The position numbers and the translations under genes are program-made. 64,000 bases of DNA from Telopea speciosissima (lineage: Eukaryota > Streptophyta > Magnoliopsida > Proteales > Proteaceae), in contig NC_057921.1 in NCBI RefSeq assembly GCF_018873765.1, forward strand, positions 24,029,784 to 24,093,783. Reading direction: 5' to 3'. Positions 47,325-57,264 of this stretch are shown one piece after another (the first letter of the stretch is position 1; the number at the start of each line of letters is the position of its first letter). The notes beneath the pieces were generated by a model. The model searched no databases. It was not told the DNA's origin and saw nothing but the letters and a program-made list of their open reading frames with translations.

Positions 47325-47707
47325 CGAACGGACGAATCTGGTGCTCCCCTGCTCTGTGGTTCCGTCCTCTCCAAAAAGCCAAATGAGTTTTAAAACTCAC
47401 GATTTGTTTTTTTTTTATGAAAATTTGGCGAACGGATCCACTATCGTGGTTCCGTCCGTAAATCCGTCCAACATAAAAATGTAATTTTTTTCGTTCTTTA
47501 TACTATATGGAACATCGAACGGAACCACAATCAAGGGTCCGTCCGTAGTTCCATACAGCTCGGTGTTTTGTCCAAATTGGGCACCCTGAGAACGGAGTCA
47601 CGAACGGATTCACGTTGTAAATCCGTCCGTCAGTCCGTCCAGCCTATTTCGGCGACGAAGTTACGAATGGAGTCACAGGATTGGTTCAGTCCATGAATCT
47701 GTCCGCG
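47325..47707 (+). repeat. Array of five quasi-palindromic ACGGA...TCCGTCCGT units, 5' side of gag
   Basis: Units begin near 47325, 47429, 47516, 47590 and 47654. Each has a left half such as GAACGGATCCAC or AACGGATTCAC and a right half such as GTGGTTCCGTCCGTAAATCC, so the halves can pair. Spacing is irregular (about 65-105 bases) and the filler differs. The same unit type recurs at the 3' side of pol (53108-54170). Confidence 0.75.
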
Positions 47708-47895
47708 TTTTAAAGGGCTTTTGGCCTGTTTTTCTGGCTCAGTCCTACCCTTAGGGCCTTGGTTCCTCCCTTGTGTGTTACTATACACCTTGTGCACTTC
47801 TTTTATGCTGGTCCCCTCGAGGCACCTTGCTTTACTTCCTTTGTTTTTTATGTGCGAACCCTGTGAAGCATCTTATTTATGACAAGTGCTGAAAC

Positions 47896-49161
47896 ATGGT
47901 CAATACCAGCAATCGGAATCGTTCCCCTCCTAGGGATGATGCCGGTGATGTTTCTGAAGAGGCTTTGCCTGTACTGCCCCCCGTTAACAGTAATGTGGAT
48001 GTTGCTGCACTATTGGGGAGCATATTGCGGGATATGCAATGGGAGCATCGAGAGGCACAACATGAGTAGCGCACTTTCATGCAGAATGTGACCAATCAGC
48101 TCCAAAATGTTGGTCGGGAAGGGCAACAAGTACCTCCCCTGGTGCACGTAGCCCCTGCTCCCGTAGTTGTTGCCGCACTTGCTATTCCTCCCCTAGCACT
48201 AGCTGCAGCTGAAGTTCCTATGGTGCAAGTAGTGCCAAATCCACCTCCCCCTGCTCCGGCTACCCCACAAGTCCAAAATGTGGCGCCAGAATGGACTGAT
48301 GCCTCTAAGCTTTCAGAGAAATTCTAGAAGCATCATCCTCCTACCTTCTACAAGCTGGTGCACGATTCTATGTTTCCAGCCACCTGGATAAGGGACCTGG
48401 AGAGAATCTTTGAGGTGCTGCAGTGTAACGACACCGACAAGATTCGATGTGCCACTTTCCAACTCCGAGGCGACGTTGATGCTTTGTGGCGTTCCTCTAA
48501 GGAACACTTCTGGACCAAGTACCTAAATGCAACATGGACTCAATTCACAGAGGCCTTTCTCGAGAATTACTTTCCAAGGAATTTTCAAGATAAGAAGGAA
48601 GTCGAGTTCATGAACTTCAGCCAGGGATCCAAGTCGGTCGTTGAATATCAGTAGGCCTTTGAGGAGCACTTCTATTTTGCTCCGGAGCACATGAAGGCTG
48701 AGGGGGTTAAAGCGAGAAGGTTTGAGAGAGGGCTGGCAGCCAACTTGAATACCTCCGTGGTGCTGCATAAGTACCTACCTATGCAGAAGTGGTCCAGCCT
48801 GCTAAGATGATTGAAGATCAGCAAAGAGAGAACTACAGGGCCATACAAGATGGCAAGTGGCCCACATCATCCTATAACTCTAGGGGACCTAAGAAGTTCC
48901 AGAAGAGAGGGGCCTACACGACTGCAACTCCAATTCAGTCCCGTAAACCTGATGTGGCCTAGGGACCCAAAGCTACATCGGCTCCTTATTATGGGACCCA
49001 GACTCTCATATGTTACAACTGCAAGGAGGCCGATCATATGGTAAAAGATTGCCCACATCCACGACAGGCAGGTTCATGGCCAACAGTATCTTCTAAGGCA
49101 CCCCAAGCCAAGGCAGCTGTTTGCTCACTTCTCCCTTCTCCAGCCAACAGAGCCCATGGGT
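47896..49161 (+). pseudogene. gag of the Tekay-like element
   Basis: ATG at 47896 (MVNTSNRNRSPPRDDAGD). An Ala/Pro/Val-rich linker is followed by the capsid region (TFYKLVHDSMFPATWIRDLERIF near 48350-48410, FQLRGDVDALWRSS, LENYFPRNFQDKKEVEF). A frameshift near 48795 precedes the nucleocapsid, where the zinc knuckle CYNCKEADHMVKDC (near 49015) is intact. TAG stops at 48067-48069, 48325-48327 and 48652-48654, each at a position where CAG (Gln) would fit or is plausible, plus others after the shift. Non-functional. Confidence 0.85.
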
Positions 49162-49189
49162 GAGTGTATTCTATCATTCATGAAGAAGC

Positions 49190-52100
49190 CCAAGCTGACC
49201 CTAGTGTCATGATAGGTATTGCACTCAACCACTTGAATGTAACTCTTTTATGTTGAGTTTATCATGTTTGGCTGTTCGGTGTTTGTCAGGCATGATTTTT
49301 GTATGTTCTCTACCTATTAGACCGGCAAGTATGGAGCAGAAGCTGATAGTTAGTACACCGAGGGGTAGTAAGGTCAAGCTTGACCAAATCTTCAATTCTT
49401 GTCCTGTGCGGGTGAGTGACCACGGGCTGGAGGCTAGTTTGATAATTCTGCACATGAAGGACTTTGACATAATCCTGGGAATGGATTAGTTGTCCACTTA
49501 CGGAGCCAGCTTGGTCTGCGCAGAGAGGAAAGTACTCTTCAAGCCAGAGGAGGGCAAGGAATTCATGTTCAAGGGCAACAAAAGTAGGAAGCCTAAAAAA
49601 ACTATCATCTCAGCTCTCCAAGTCCAGAAGTTGTTAGAAGAGGGTTGCCAGTGTTACTTAGCCTCTGTGTTGGACACTGAAGCAAGGATTACACCTATGG
49701 AAGAGATAAGTGTGGTAAGAGACTTCCCTGACGTCTTCCTAGAAGACCTCACACGGTTACCACCTGACCGAGAGACAGAGTTTATGATAGACCTGGTGTC
49801 GGGTGCTGCCCTAGTGTCTAAGCCTCCTTATAGAATGGCCCCTTCGAAATTGAAGGAAACTTCAAGAGCAACTAAATGACCTGTTAAAGAAGGGCTTCAT
49901 TAGGCCAAGTGTTTCCCTGTGGGGCACCCCTGTTTTATTCGTAAAGAAGGACGGTAGTATGCGTATGTGCATTGATTACCATGAACTCAACAAGCTTATG
50001 ATTAAGAACTGGTACCCGCTGCCTAGGATCGACGACTTATTCGATCAGTTGCAAGACCCAAAGGTGTTCTCAAAGATCGACCTTCGTTCGGGGTACCATC
50101 AGTAGAAGATCATGGGATAGTGACATCAATAAGACAGCATTCAGATCGCGATATGGTCACTATGAGTTTCTGGTTATGTCCTTCGGACTGACCAATGCCC
50201 CGGCAACTTTTATGGAGTCAATGAATAGGGTGTTTCATGACATGCTAGATAAGTACGTTATCGTGTTTATTGATGACATTCTGGTGTACTCCAAGAGCGA
50301 AGAGGAGCACGTTGACCACCTTCGCTTCATGTTGCAACGCTTGAGGGAAAGCAACTTTACGCTAAATTCAGCAAGTGCGAGTTCTAGCTACAACAAGTGG
50401 CTTTTCTGGGTCACCTGGTTTCTGTCAAGGGTATTGAAGTTGACCCGGGCAAGGTGAAGTCCTTAGTTGACTGGGAGACACCCAAGAGTGGAGCAGATAT
50501 TCACAGCTTCCTCGATCTAGCCGGCTACTACAGGAGGTTGATTGTGAATTTTTCAAGGATTTCATCCCCTATGACTCGACTGACCCAAAAGGGAGTGAAG
50601 TTCGAGTAGTCCGATGACTGTGAGAGGAGCTTCCAGGAATTGAAGCAACGTTTGGTTTCGGCTCCGGTACTCACTATTCCAAATGGTACTGGAGGGATGG
50701 TAGTCTATAGTGATGTTTCAAAGATGGGACTCGACTATGTTCTTATGCAGGATGGAAAAGTGGTAGCCTATGCTTCTCGTTAGTTGAAGGATTATGAGAA
50801 GAATCACCCAACTCACGACCTAGAGCTAGTAGTTGTGTTGCTCTGAAGATCTGGAGACACTACTTGTATGGAGAGAAGAGTGAGATCTATAGCGACCATA
50901 AAAGTCTTAAGTACGTCTTCACTTAAAAGGAACTTAACATGAGACAGAGGCAATGGTTGGAGCTCATGAAGGACTATGATTGCACCATCCACTACCATCC
51001 CAGTCAGGTAAACGTTGTGGTGGATGCTCTTAGTCGAAAGTCGTAAACTTTATCCATTGCGCCCTTGGCTGTCAGTAAGGAACTTGATGAGGATGCTAGA
51101 AGGATGGATCTGGAGTTATTGGTAAAGGGTGTTACCTTATCTCTAGCAGCCCTATCGGTGCAGTCAACCTTGGTGGAAAGGATTCAGTCTGCCCAGGCCT
51201 CCGATGAACGCTTCCAGGAGATCATTGAAGCTATTCAGGGTGATACACAGTGAGATCTGGATTTCACATTGACTGAGAGTGGTATCCTCATATTAATGGA
51301 TTAGCTATGTGTTCCCAAGGATGATCAACTGAGAAAAGAAGTGTTGTCAGAAGCTCATGATTCTCCTTATTCGATCCATCCAGGTAGTACTAAGATGTAC
51401 AGAGACTTGAAGGGATACTATTGGTGGAGTGGAATGAAGAGGGATGCAACTGAATTTGGGGCTAGATGTCTCACTTGTCACCAAGTGAAAGTGGATAGAC
51501 AACAGCCCCATGGCCTTTTACAGTCTTTGCCTGTGCCAGAATGGAAATGGAAACATGTTACCATGGACTTCGTCACTGGGTTGTCCCATACACCCAGGGG
51601 TGTTGATGCCTTGTGAGTCATTATGGATAGGTTGACAAAGATAACTCATTTCATCCCCATCAAGGTCACCTATTCGATGGATAAGCTAGCTCACTTGTAC
51701 ATTGATAACGTGGTTCGCTTGCATGGAGTTCTGGTTAGCATCATCTCAGATCGGGACACCAGGTTCACATCCAAGTTCTGGGGCGGATTCCAGAAAGCTA
51801 TGGGTACCTTGTTGAGTTTTAGCACTGCCTTCCATCCGTAGACGGACGGTCAGTCGAAAAGGACAATACAGACATTGGAAGATATGCTCCAAGCCTGTGC
51901 CATTGATATGCAAGGTAACTAGGATGAGTACATCTCGCTTATCGAATTCGCCTAAAACAATAGTTACCAAGCTACCATCGGTATGGCACCATTTGAAGCT
52001 CAATATGGGAAGAAGTGCCGCACTCCATTGTACTGGGACGAGGTAGGTGAACGATGCATCCTTGGGCCTGAATTGATCCAAGTGACTTATGAGAAGGTGA

Positions 52101-52711
52101 ACTTGATCCGTGAACAGATCAAGGCTGCCCAGTCTAGGCAGAAAGGCTATGCGGACCAGAGACGTACAGATCTAGAGTTCTCTGTCAGTGATAAGGTGTT
52201 TCTCAAGGTGTCGCCCACCATGGGTGTGATGCGGTTCAGCAAGAAAGGCAAGCTAAGCTCGAGATTCATTGGGCCCTATGAAATCCTTGTGACGGTCGGA
52301 CCAGTGGCTTATCGGTTGGTAATCCCACCATCTTTAGACGGTATGCATGACATCTTCCATGTGTCCATGTTATGGAAGTACGTGTATGACCCAAGCCGTG
52401 TCCTATCTCAGGAACCACCGGAGTTAGCAGCGGATATGTCTTATAAAGAACAGCCCAAGAAGATTCTGGACAGCAAGGTGGTGAATCTTTGCAATCGACC
52501 TATTCACTACGTAAAGGTGAAGTGGTGCAACCACCCGGAGGAAGAAGCGTCTTGGGAAGCCGAAATGGAGATGCGAGCGAAGTATCCTTCCTTTGGATTC
52601 TTACAAGGTACGCCAAATTTCGGGGATGAAATTTCTTGTAAGGTGGGGGGAATGTTATATCTGCACCAGGGTATACTATTTATTCATGAATCTCTTCCTT
52701 ATGACGCGTAG
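49190..52711 (+). pseudogene. pol of the Tekay-like element (protease, RT, RNase H, integrase, chromodomain)
   Basis: The protease active-site region (about 49225-49290) is scrambled, but its C-terminal part is readable (ILHMKDFDIILGMD). RT: RDFPDVFLEDLTRLPPDRE, KPPYRMAPSK, the [12 protein letters not shown] stretch and [15 protein letters not shown]. RNase H is poor. Integrase: zinc finger [11 protein letters not shown] ... CLTCHQVK; core with VTMDFVTGL and ISDRDTRFTSKFW. The third catalytic residue, Glu in the usual GQSER, is Lys (codon 51857-51859). A chromodomain lies near 52461-52595 (ILDSKVVNLCNRPIHYVKV, W residues kept), which in chromoviruses guides integration to heterochromatin. There are many TAG/TGA stops and shifts. 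Confidence 0.85.
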
Positions 52712-52722
52712 ATACTACTGCC

Positions 52723-52995
52723 ATGTACGTCGGAGAACTGTTCTCACTGGTGGTCAAGCCCAGCTACAAGATCATTGACCAGTTCACGGGCCTGCCTGTC
52801 GAAGAGAGGTTCCTCAATAGGCTGTGGGGGAGATTTATCAATGGTGATTTCTTTGACCATCCTCCTAGCATGAGCCACCGAAGTAAAGAGTACCGGAAGG
52901 TTTTTCCTGTGTCCCCACATTTAGACATCTCGCTCAGCGATGAGCTTAGCATCGAGGTCGGAAAACTCTTCAGGATCACGAAGGACATGTCATGA
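52723..52995 (+). other. Unrecognised 90-codon ORF downstream of the chromodomain
   Basis: ATG at 52723, 11 bases after the pol stop and in another frame. The product (ELFSLVVKPSYKIIDQFTG, then RLWGRFINGDFFDHPPSMS, ending FRITKDMS) has a balanced composition and no low-complexity text. Upstream the frame is open for five more codons. It lies beyond a GGGGATGAAATTTC...GGTGGGGGGAATGTTA stretch (about 52622-52656), which in Tekay-like elements usually marks the end of the coding region just before the polypurine tract and LTR. Here the LTR begins only at 54514. No function can be assigned; it may be a captured or lineage-specific accessory ORF, or a chance frame. Confidence 0.35.
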
Positions 52996-53107
52996 CGGTC
53001 GAAGGGTAAGTTATTGCCCTGAAGTATGTTAGTGTACCCTCCCCTCTATGGCCTTGAAGTGTGGGTCAATGCCCAACAACTTTTCTTGTGTTTCTGCCCT
53101 TAGGGCA

Positions 53108-54170
53108 GCGACGGAGTCACAAGATTGGTTCCGTCCGTGGATCCGTCCGTGCTATTTTATGCTTTTGAGTGTTTTCCTTGTGTGGGGCCCATACCCCATG
53201 CCCCAGACATTATACCTGAGCCCCCCAGGCATGGTGGACCCCATCCATGGTTCTCTTGAAGTGTGTATGTGCTATGTTGGTGGACCCACTAGCCTATGGT
53301 TGCATTTAAATGTGTTTTATTCTAAGTGCCCCAAACCAAACAGGCCCTGAGTGGGCCACTAGCTTGCTATAAATATTTAGCTTAGCCATCCATTGGCTTT
53401 TTCACTTCTCCTACCAATTAACCAAACCGTTGAAGGCTGGGAGAGCATTGAAGGAGAAGAAGGAAGTGATTGGAGGAGGGCTGGAGGTGGACTTCATCCA
53501 TTGGCTCATCAAGTTTGGTGAGTGCCTTTCCCTTCTTCCCTCTCTTTCCATTTCAAATGGGAGAATCCCTCATGGATCGGATTCACTTAGGGTTTCCTTT
53601 GGGAAACCCAATGTTAATAATTTGGCCTCCTAAATGGAGACCTACTCCTTCCTTAATGCCATCCATAACCCTAGCAACCTTAGCTGCTGTTCTAAGCTTT
53701 AAGACCTTAACTTAGGAATGGAGAAACCCTAGAAGTGATTCCAACTCCTTGGATCCTCTAAGGCCCACAGTTGAACTGGGTGCTATTGACCCTAGGGAGG
53801 CTTAGGACTCTCCTCTCTAACCCTAGGAGCCATGTAACCCCAAGGATGGAAGGCTGGAGGTGGAAATCCTTCAAAATCTCGGATAGAGACTCAACGGATC
53901 CACGAATGGATCCAGCATTGTGGCTCCGTCCGTTGATCCGTTCTGTACAAGCTGTTGACTGGCTTGGATGGAGCTAGGAACAGATTCATCTATTGGTTCT
54001 GTCCGTGGTTCCGTTCCCTCTCGGGTGTGTCTCAGGGTTCAAACGGATGCACAAACGGATTCACCTAGTGGTTCCGTCCGTGAATCCGTCCCTCCTGTTT
54101 TCACTGTATGCCTGGACAGAGCCAGGAACGGACTCATTTGGTTGCCTCTGTCCCTGAGTCCGTCCGTGCC
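53108..54170 (+). repeat. Five quasi-palindromic ACGGA...TCCGTCCGT units, 3' side of pol
   Basis: Units near 53108-53152, 53891-53945, 53976-54020, 54040-54092 and 54125-54170. The first (GACGGAGTCACAAGATTGG ... TCCGTCCGTGGATCCGTCC) is nearly the same as the last 5'-side unit at 47654. Left halves ACGGATTCAC or ACGGAGTCAC face right halves GTGGTTCCGTCCGTGAATCC. The sequence between 53153 and 53890 has no gene. Confidence 0.75.
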
Positions 54171-54513
54171 GTCTTGTGTAAAACCTAAAATTTAACTATT
54201 GGGACCCATAATGGGACCTACCTATACTCTTCTAACACTATTCTCACTCATCCCCAGAATTTATAACCTATACGGGAGAATGTGTACCGAGGTAAATCCT
54301 ACTAAACACCCCAAGCGACGATCGAACAACTAGTGAGTGGGTTTTGGGTGATGATTGGGCTTATTCAATATGAATTATACAATTACTCTGATACTTGCAT
54401 CATTTATGAACATGTTGCATCCTTGAATATAAAATATCTTGGTTACGATTTGATGAGATGTTGTTATGTTTGCTTTACATTATTGAATCGGGTTACGGTG
54501 TCGGGTGTGTCGG

Positions 54514-55571
54514 TGCCGGAACCCCAGAAATGTTCATGAGATTTATTAATTACCATGTTGCCCTGTATGTGTCGTGCCGTGCTGGTACCTGGGTACTAGA
54601 TGGAATGGAACGTTGATGCACCCGGAATACCTCTTAGGACGATAGGATTTGCATGTAGTATAAATGCGGTTAGGATTCACTTCCCTATGCTACGACCCTT
54701 ACCAACAGGGGTTTGGTGTTGGGTGATTGGGGCTCCTTGTTGCTTGTGGGGGAGAGAGGCCAGGTCAGGGATGACCACTGATCATCGGGGTCCGTCACTG
54801 GGTGGTCTTGGTGGCTTCGATCGGCGTAGACTCTCTGGTGATAATAAAGGTTTCATTGTGGTGATAAGTTAAGTGACCCACAATGTCTCCCAAGTTATCA
54901 TAGTAGCATATACCCCAACTTAGACTGTGTGTTAGATGGAAAATCTAAAAACATTACATTCATCATGGACTATTTGTTATTGTGTGTTTGTGCATTCCCC
55001 TTCCCCTCACTGGCTCAGTGGAGCTAATCCCGCTGTGTACACATTCTTTTAGATTTTGATGCAGATGGTGGTTATCTAGCTGGTCTCGAGGCCCAGCCAG
55101 CTGATTATGTTGTTATCGGCATGGAGGAGCCCGATGCTGTGTCAGAGGAACACGGGGACGGATGCCCCTGTGACGATTGTACCTACGGGCCGTGTTGATG
55201 TTGGGGATTGTCCCCTCTTTTGGTTCTTTTGGGTCTTTGTGCCCGTTATAAACATTTGTCTGTAATACTTTATACTCTTTTTAAGTAGTTACGTCATGGT
55301 CAGTCGGCAAATAGTGTTAAACTTTATTTGTATCACCTAGCCAGCTGAACATATGGTAACTACTATCTAATCGCTTCCGCTTGTAATTACTCTATTTTGG
55401 AATGGAAATTTCCTCTTATCTCAGTAACCGTAATTATTATGTTTTACTTTGACTGTTGACTGTAGATTGAGACACTGTGTCAGTGACTTTGGTAGCGAAA
55501 GGGGATGACGCATGTCATCCTGGTCACTCCTTGACTGTACTTTATTCCTATTCGGAAATGGGGGCGTGACA
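54514..55571 (+). repeat. 3' LTR of the Tekay-like element
   Basis: 1058 bp, TGCCGGAACC...GGCGTGACA, collinear with the 5' LTR. Followed by GTTAT, which does not match TGCGG on the far left. Confidence 0.9.
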
Positions 55572-56244
55572 GTTATACCTCTACGTTGTCCCCTACTCAC
55601 ATGTTAAATTTCAGTTTTATTGAGGTCTCCACATCCAAAACAGAGTTTTGAAAATCAAAACTATGGGGCAATGGAAGTTGAAATATTGTAGGCATGTATG
55701 AGATATGCATGTCAATATATGGGAGAGTATTTGATTGAATTAGGCTCCATAATTTAACACATGGCAATATTTAAAGTGGGATGTGTATGAAAAGTTCTTA
55801 ACACAAGCTTGTAGGAGGAACCTTTTGTTTTTGCATAACATTTCATTTTGGGGGTGTCAGATAAACATTTTTCCACAAAAATGAAATCTTTGTCATGACA
55901 CGTATTAAAAAGAGGGGAATGGGTTCCCTTTGACAATAGAATACTTATTCCGCCGATTGAAGGGCTTCCCATAACAAATTTTACATTTAGAAAAGGGCTA
56001 TATAAGAGAATTCACTATTATGGGGGAACGGTGGTATGGGTGTAGGTGTGCAAAAGGGTTCCTTCTGCACACACTTTTTCTATGTTTGATTGTCAAGAAA
56101 TAAAAAGAAAAAAAAAAATCAAAATAAGACAAAAACTATGATAACACAATGATTGATTTATGTGTCTATTTCTCTCCTCAAATTCAAAAAAATATATATA
56201 TATATACATATAGATTAAAATTTTCTTTTCTTTTCTTGGCAACC
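55572..56244. other. Intergenic DNA between the nest and the LINE tail
   Basis: No gene. AT-rich, with an (AT) microsatellite near 56190-56205. None of the outside sequences seen at the left end of the Tekay-like element continue here. Confidence 0.6.
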
Positions 56245-56255
56245 AAACATAGCCT

Positions 56256-56686
56256 AATTCAATCAAATACTGGCTGTTTCAGGGCCATTGGTATTCCATG
56301 ATATCTTGGTTGGAGAGGCTCTTGCAGTTCGACAAGGGTTGTTCGATCTTCACTCACAGGGTTATTTACATGTGATTGTTGAATTTGATAATAACAACCT
56401 TATCACCACTCTTATAGCAAGGGGCAATCCAACACCATTGGTGATACGGTCTATTGTTGATGATATCTTTGTATTTATCATCTTTGTTTACATCTTGCAT
56501 TTTCGTTTTATTCCAAGGGAGATAAACAGTGTGGCTGACTCCCTGGCACGGAGGGCACTGTCGATTACATGCATGACAGTATGGCATATATCCACTCCTT
56601 GGTTGCGAGAGTTATGTTCACTTTCCAATCCTTGAGAAGTTTGCATGTTTCTAAATAAAGTTTCTTCTTGTTACCAAAAAAAAAAA
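56256..56686 (+). mobile_element. 5'-truncated LINE (L1-type) tail with RNase H domain and poly(A)
   Basis: The open frame (56288-56635 and about ten codons upstream) reads GEALAVRQGLFDLHSQGYLHVIVEFDN ... FRFIPREINSVADSLARRA, the RNase H domain found at the C-terminus of plant L1-like LINE ORF2. After the stop come AATAAAGTTTCTTCTTG and a run of 16 A. The 11-bp sequence AAACATAGCCT occurs at 56245-56255 and 56687-56697, the target-site duplication of a target-primed insertion. The frame has no stop inside the remnant, so the insertion is relatively young, but everything 5' of RNase H is missing. Confidence 0.9.
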
Positions 56687-56697
56687 AAACATAGCCT

Positions 56698-57264
56698 TAA
56701 AAAGAGGATTGCTACTATGAAACCCAAAACTGTTGTAGCTCGGTTCCTCACCATTGGATCCAAAATTTAAAATGAATTACAAGATGACCCCCAGAAAAAT
56801 CAATGGCAAATTGTGGGATATCATCAGATTGTATCAAACATGGTCCATTTAAAAAAGGCCACCCCTGCACCTCTCTTATCACCACAAGGATCAAAACCAC
56901 AAAACCACAACAGATGGAATGGCAATAGAAGGGCACATACAATCACAAACCCTCAATCTTATCAATTTGCTTTTCTTCTCACAAGCGACTCGTTCAATGT
57001 CTTTTGTCATTACCTCATTACCGCAAAGGAAAAACCAACACTGCCATGTCGACATACTAATCCGCTAAAATTCTAAGGAAGAGAAAAAAGAAGACAACAA
57101 AACAAAAAACAGAAATGAGACCCAAAGAAGCACAAAACTTTTAACTTTGTTTCATTTTCCTCAAACATAGCCTTTTTCTTCTTCTTCTTCTTCTTCATGC
57201 AAACCCTAAGGCCAGTAGGGTATCTAACCTCTGGCTTATTATCTTTGGTTGCTGCTTTCTGGCA
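56698..57264 (+). other. 5' flank of the ATL gene
   Basis: No ORF supported. A (CTT)n tract at about 57176-57197 lies some 70-90 bases before the ATG, in the expected 5' UTR. No convincing TATA box was identified. Any promoter must include or end near the LINE insertion at 56686. Confidence 0.5.

Larger units (their letters stand above)
28126..55571 (+). mobile_element. Tekay-like chromovirus (Ty3), carrying nested insertions
   Basis: Bounded by two 1058-bp LTRs, with an initiator-tRNA-Met primer-binding site. It contains an antisense ORF, gag, protease, RT, RNase H, integrase and a C-terminal chromodomain in the usual chromovirus order. Without the SIRE/Angela nest it would be about 11.8 kb. 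The five bases outside the LTRs differ (TGCGG on the left, GTTAT on the right), so no target-site duplication supports a simple insertion. The left and right outside sequences also do not belong together: an accessory ORF region lies on the left and gene-space DNA on the right. Recombination between two related copies is likely. Confidence 0.8.

Noticed and set aside
47325..47707. Regularly recurring short repeats that could suggest a CRISPR-like array
   Set aside because: Plant nuclear DNA, irregular spacing, variable units, similar units far downstream; it is part of a retrotransposon.
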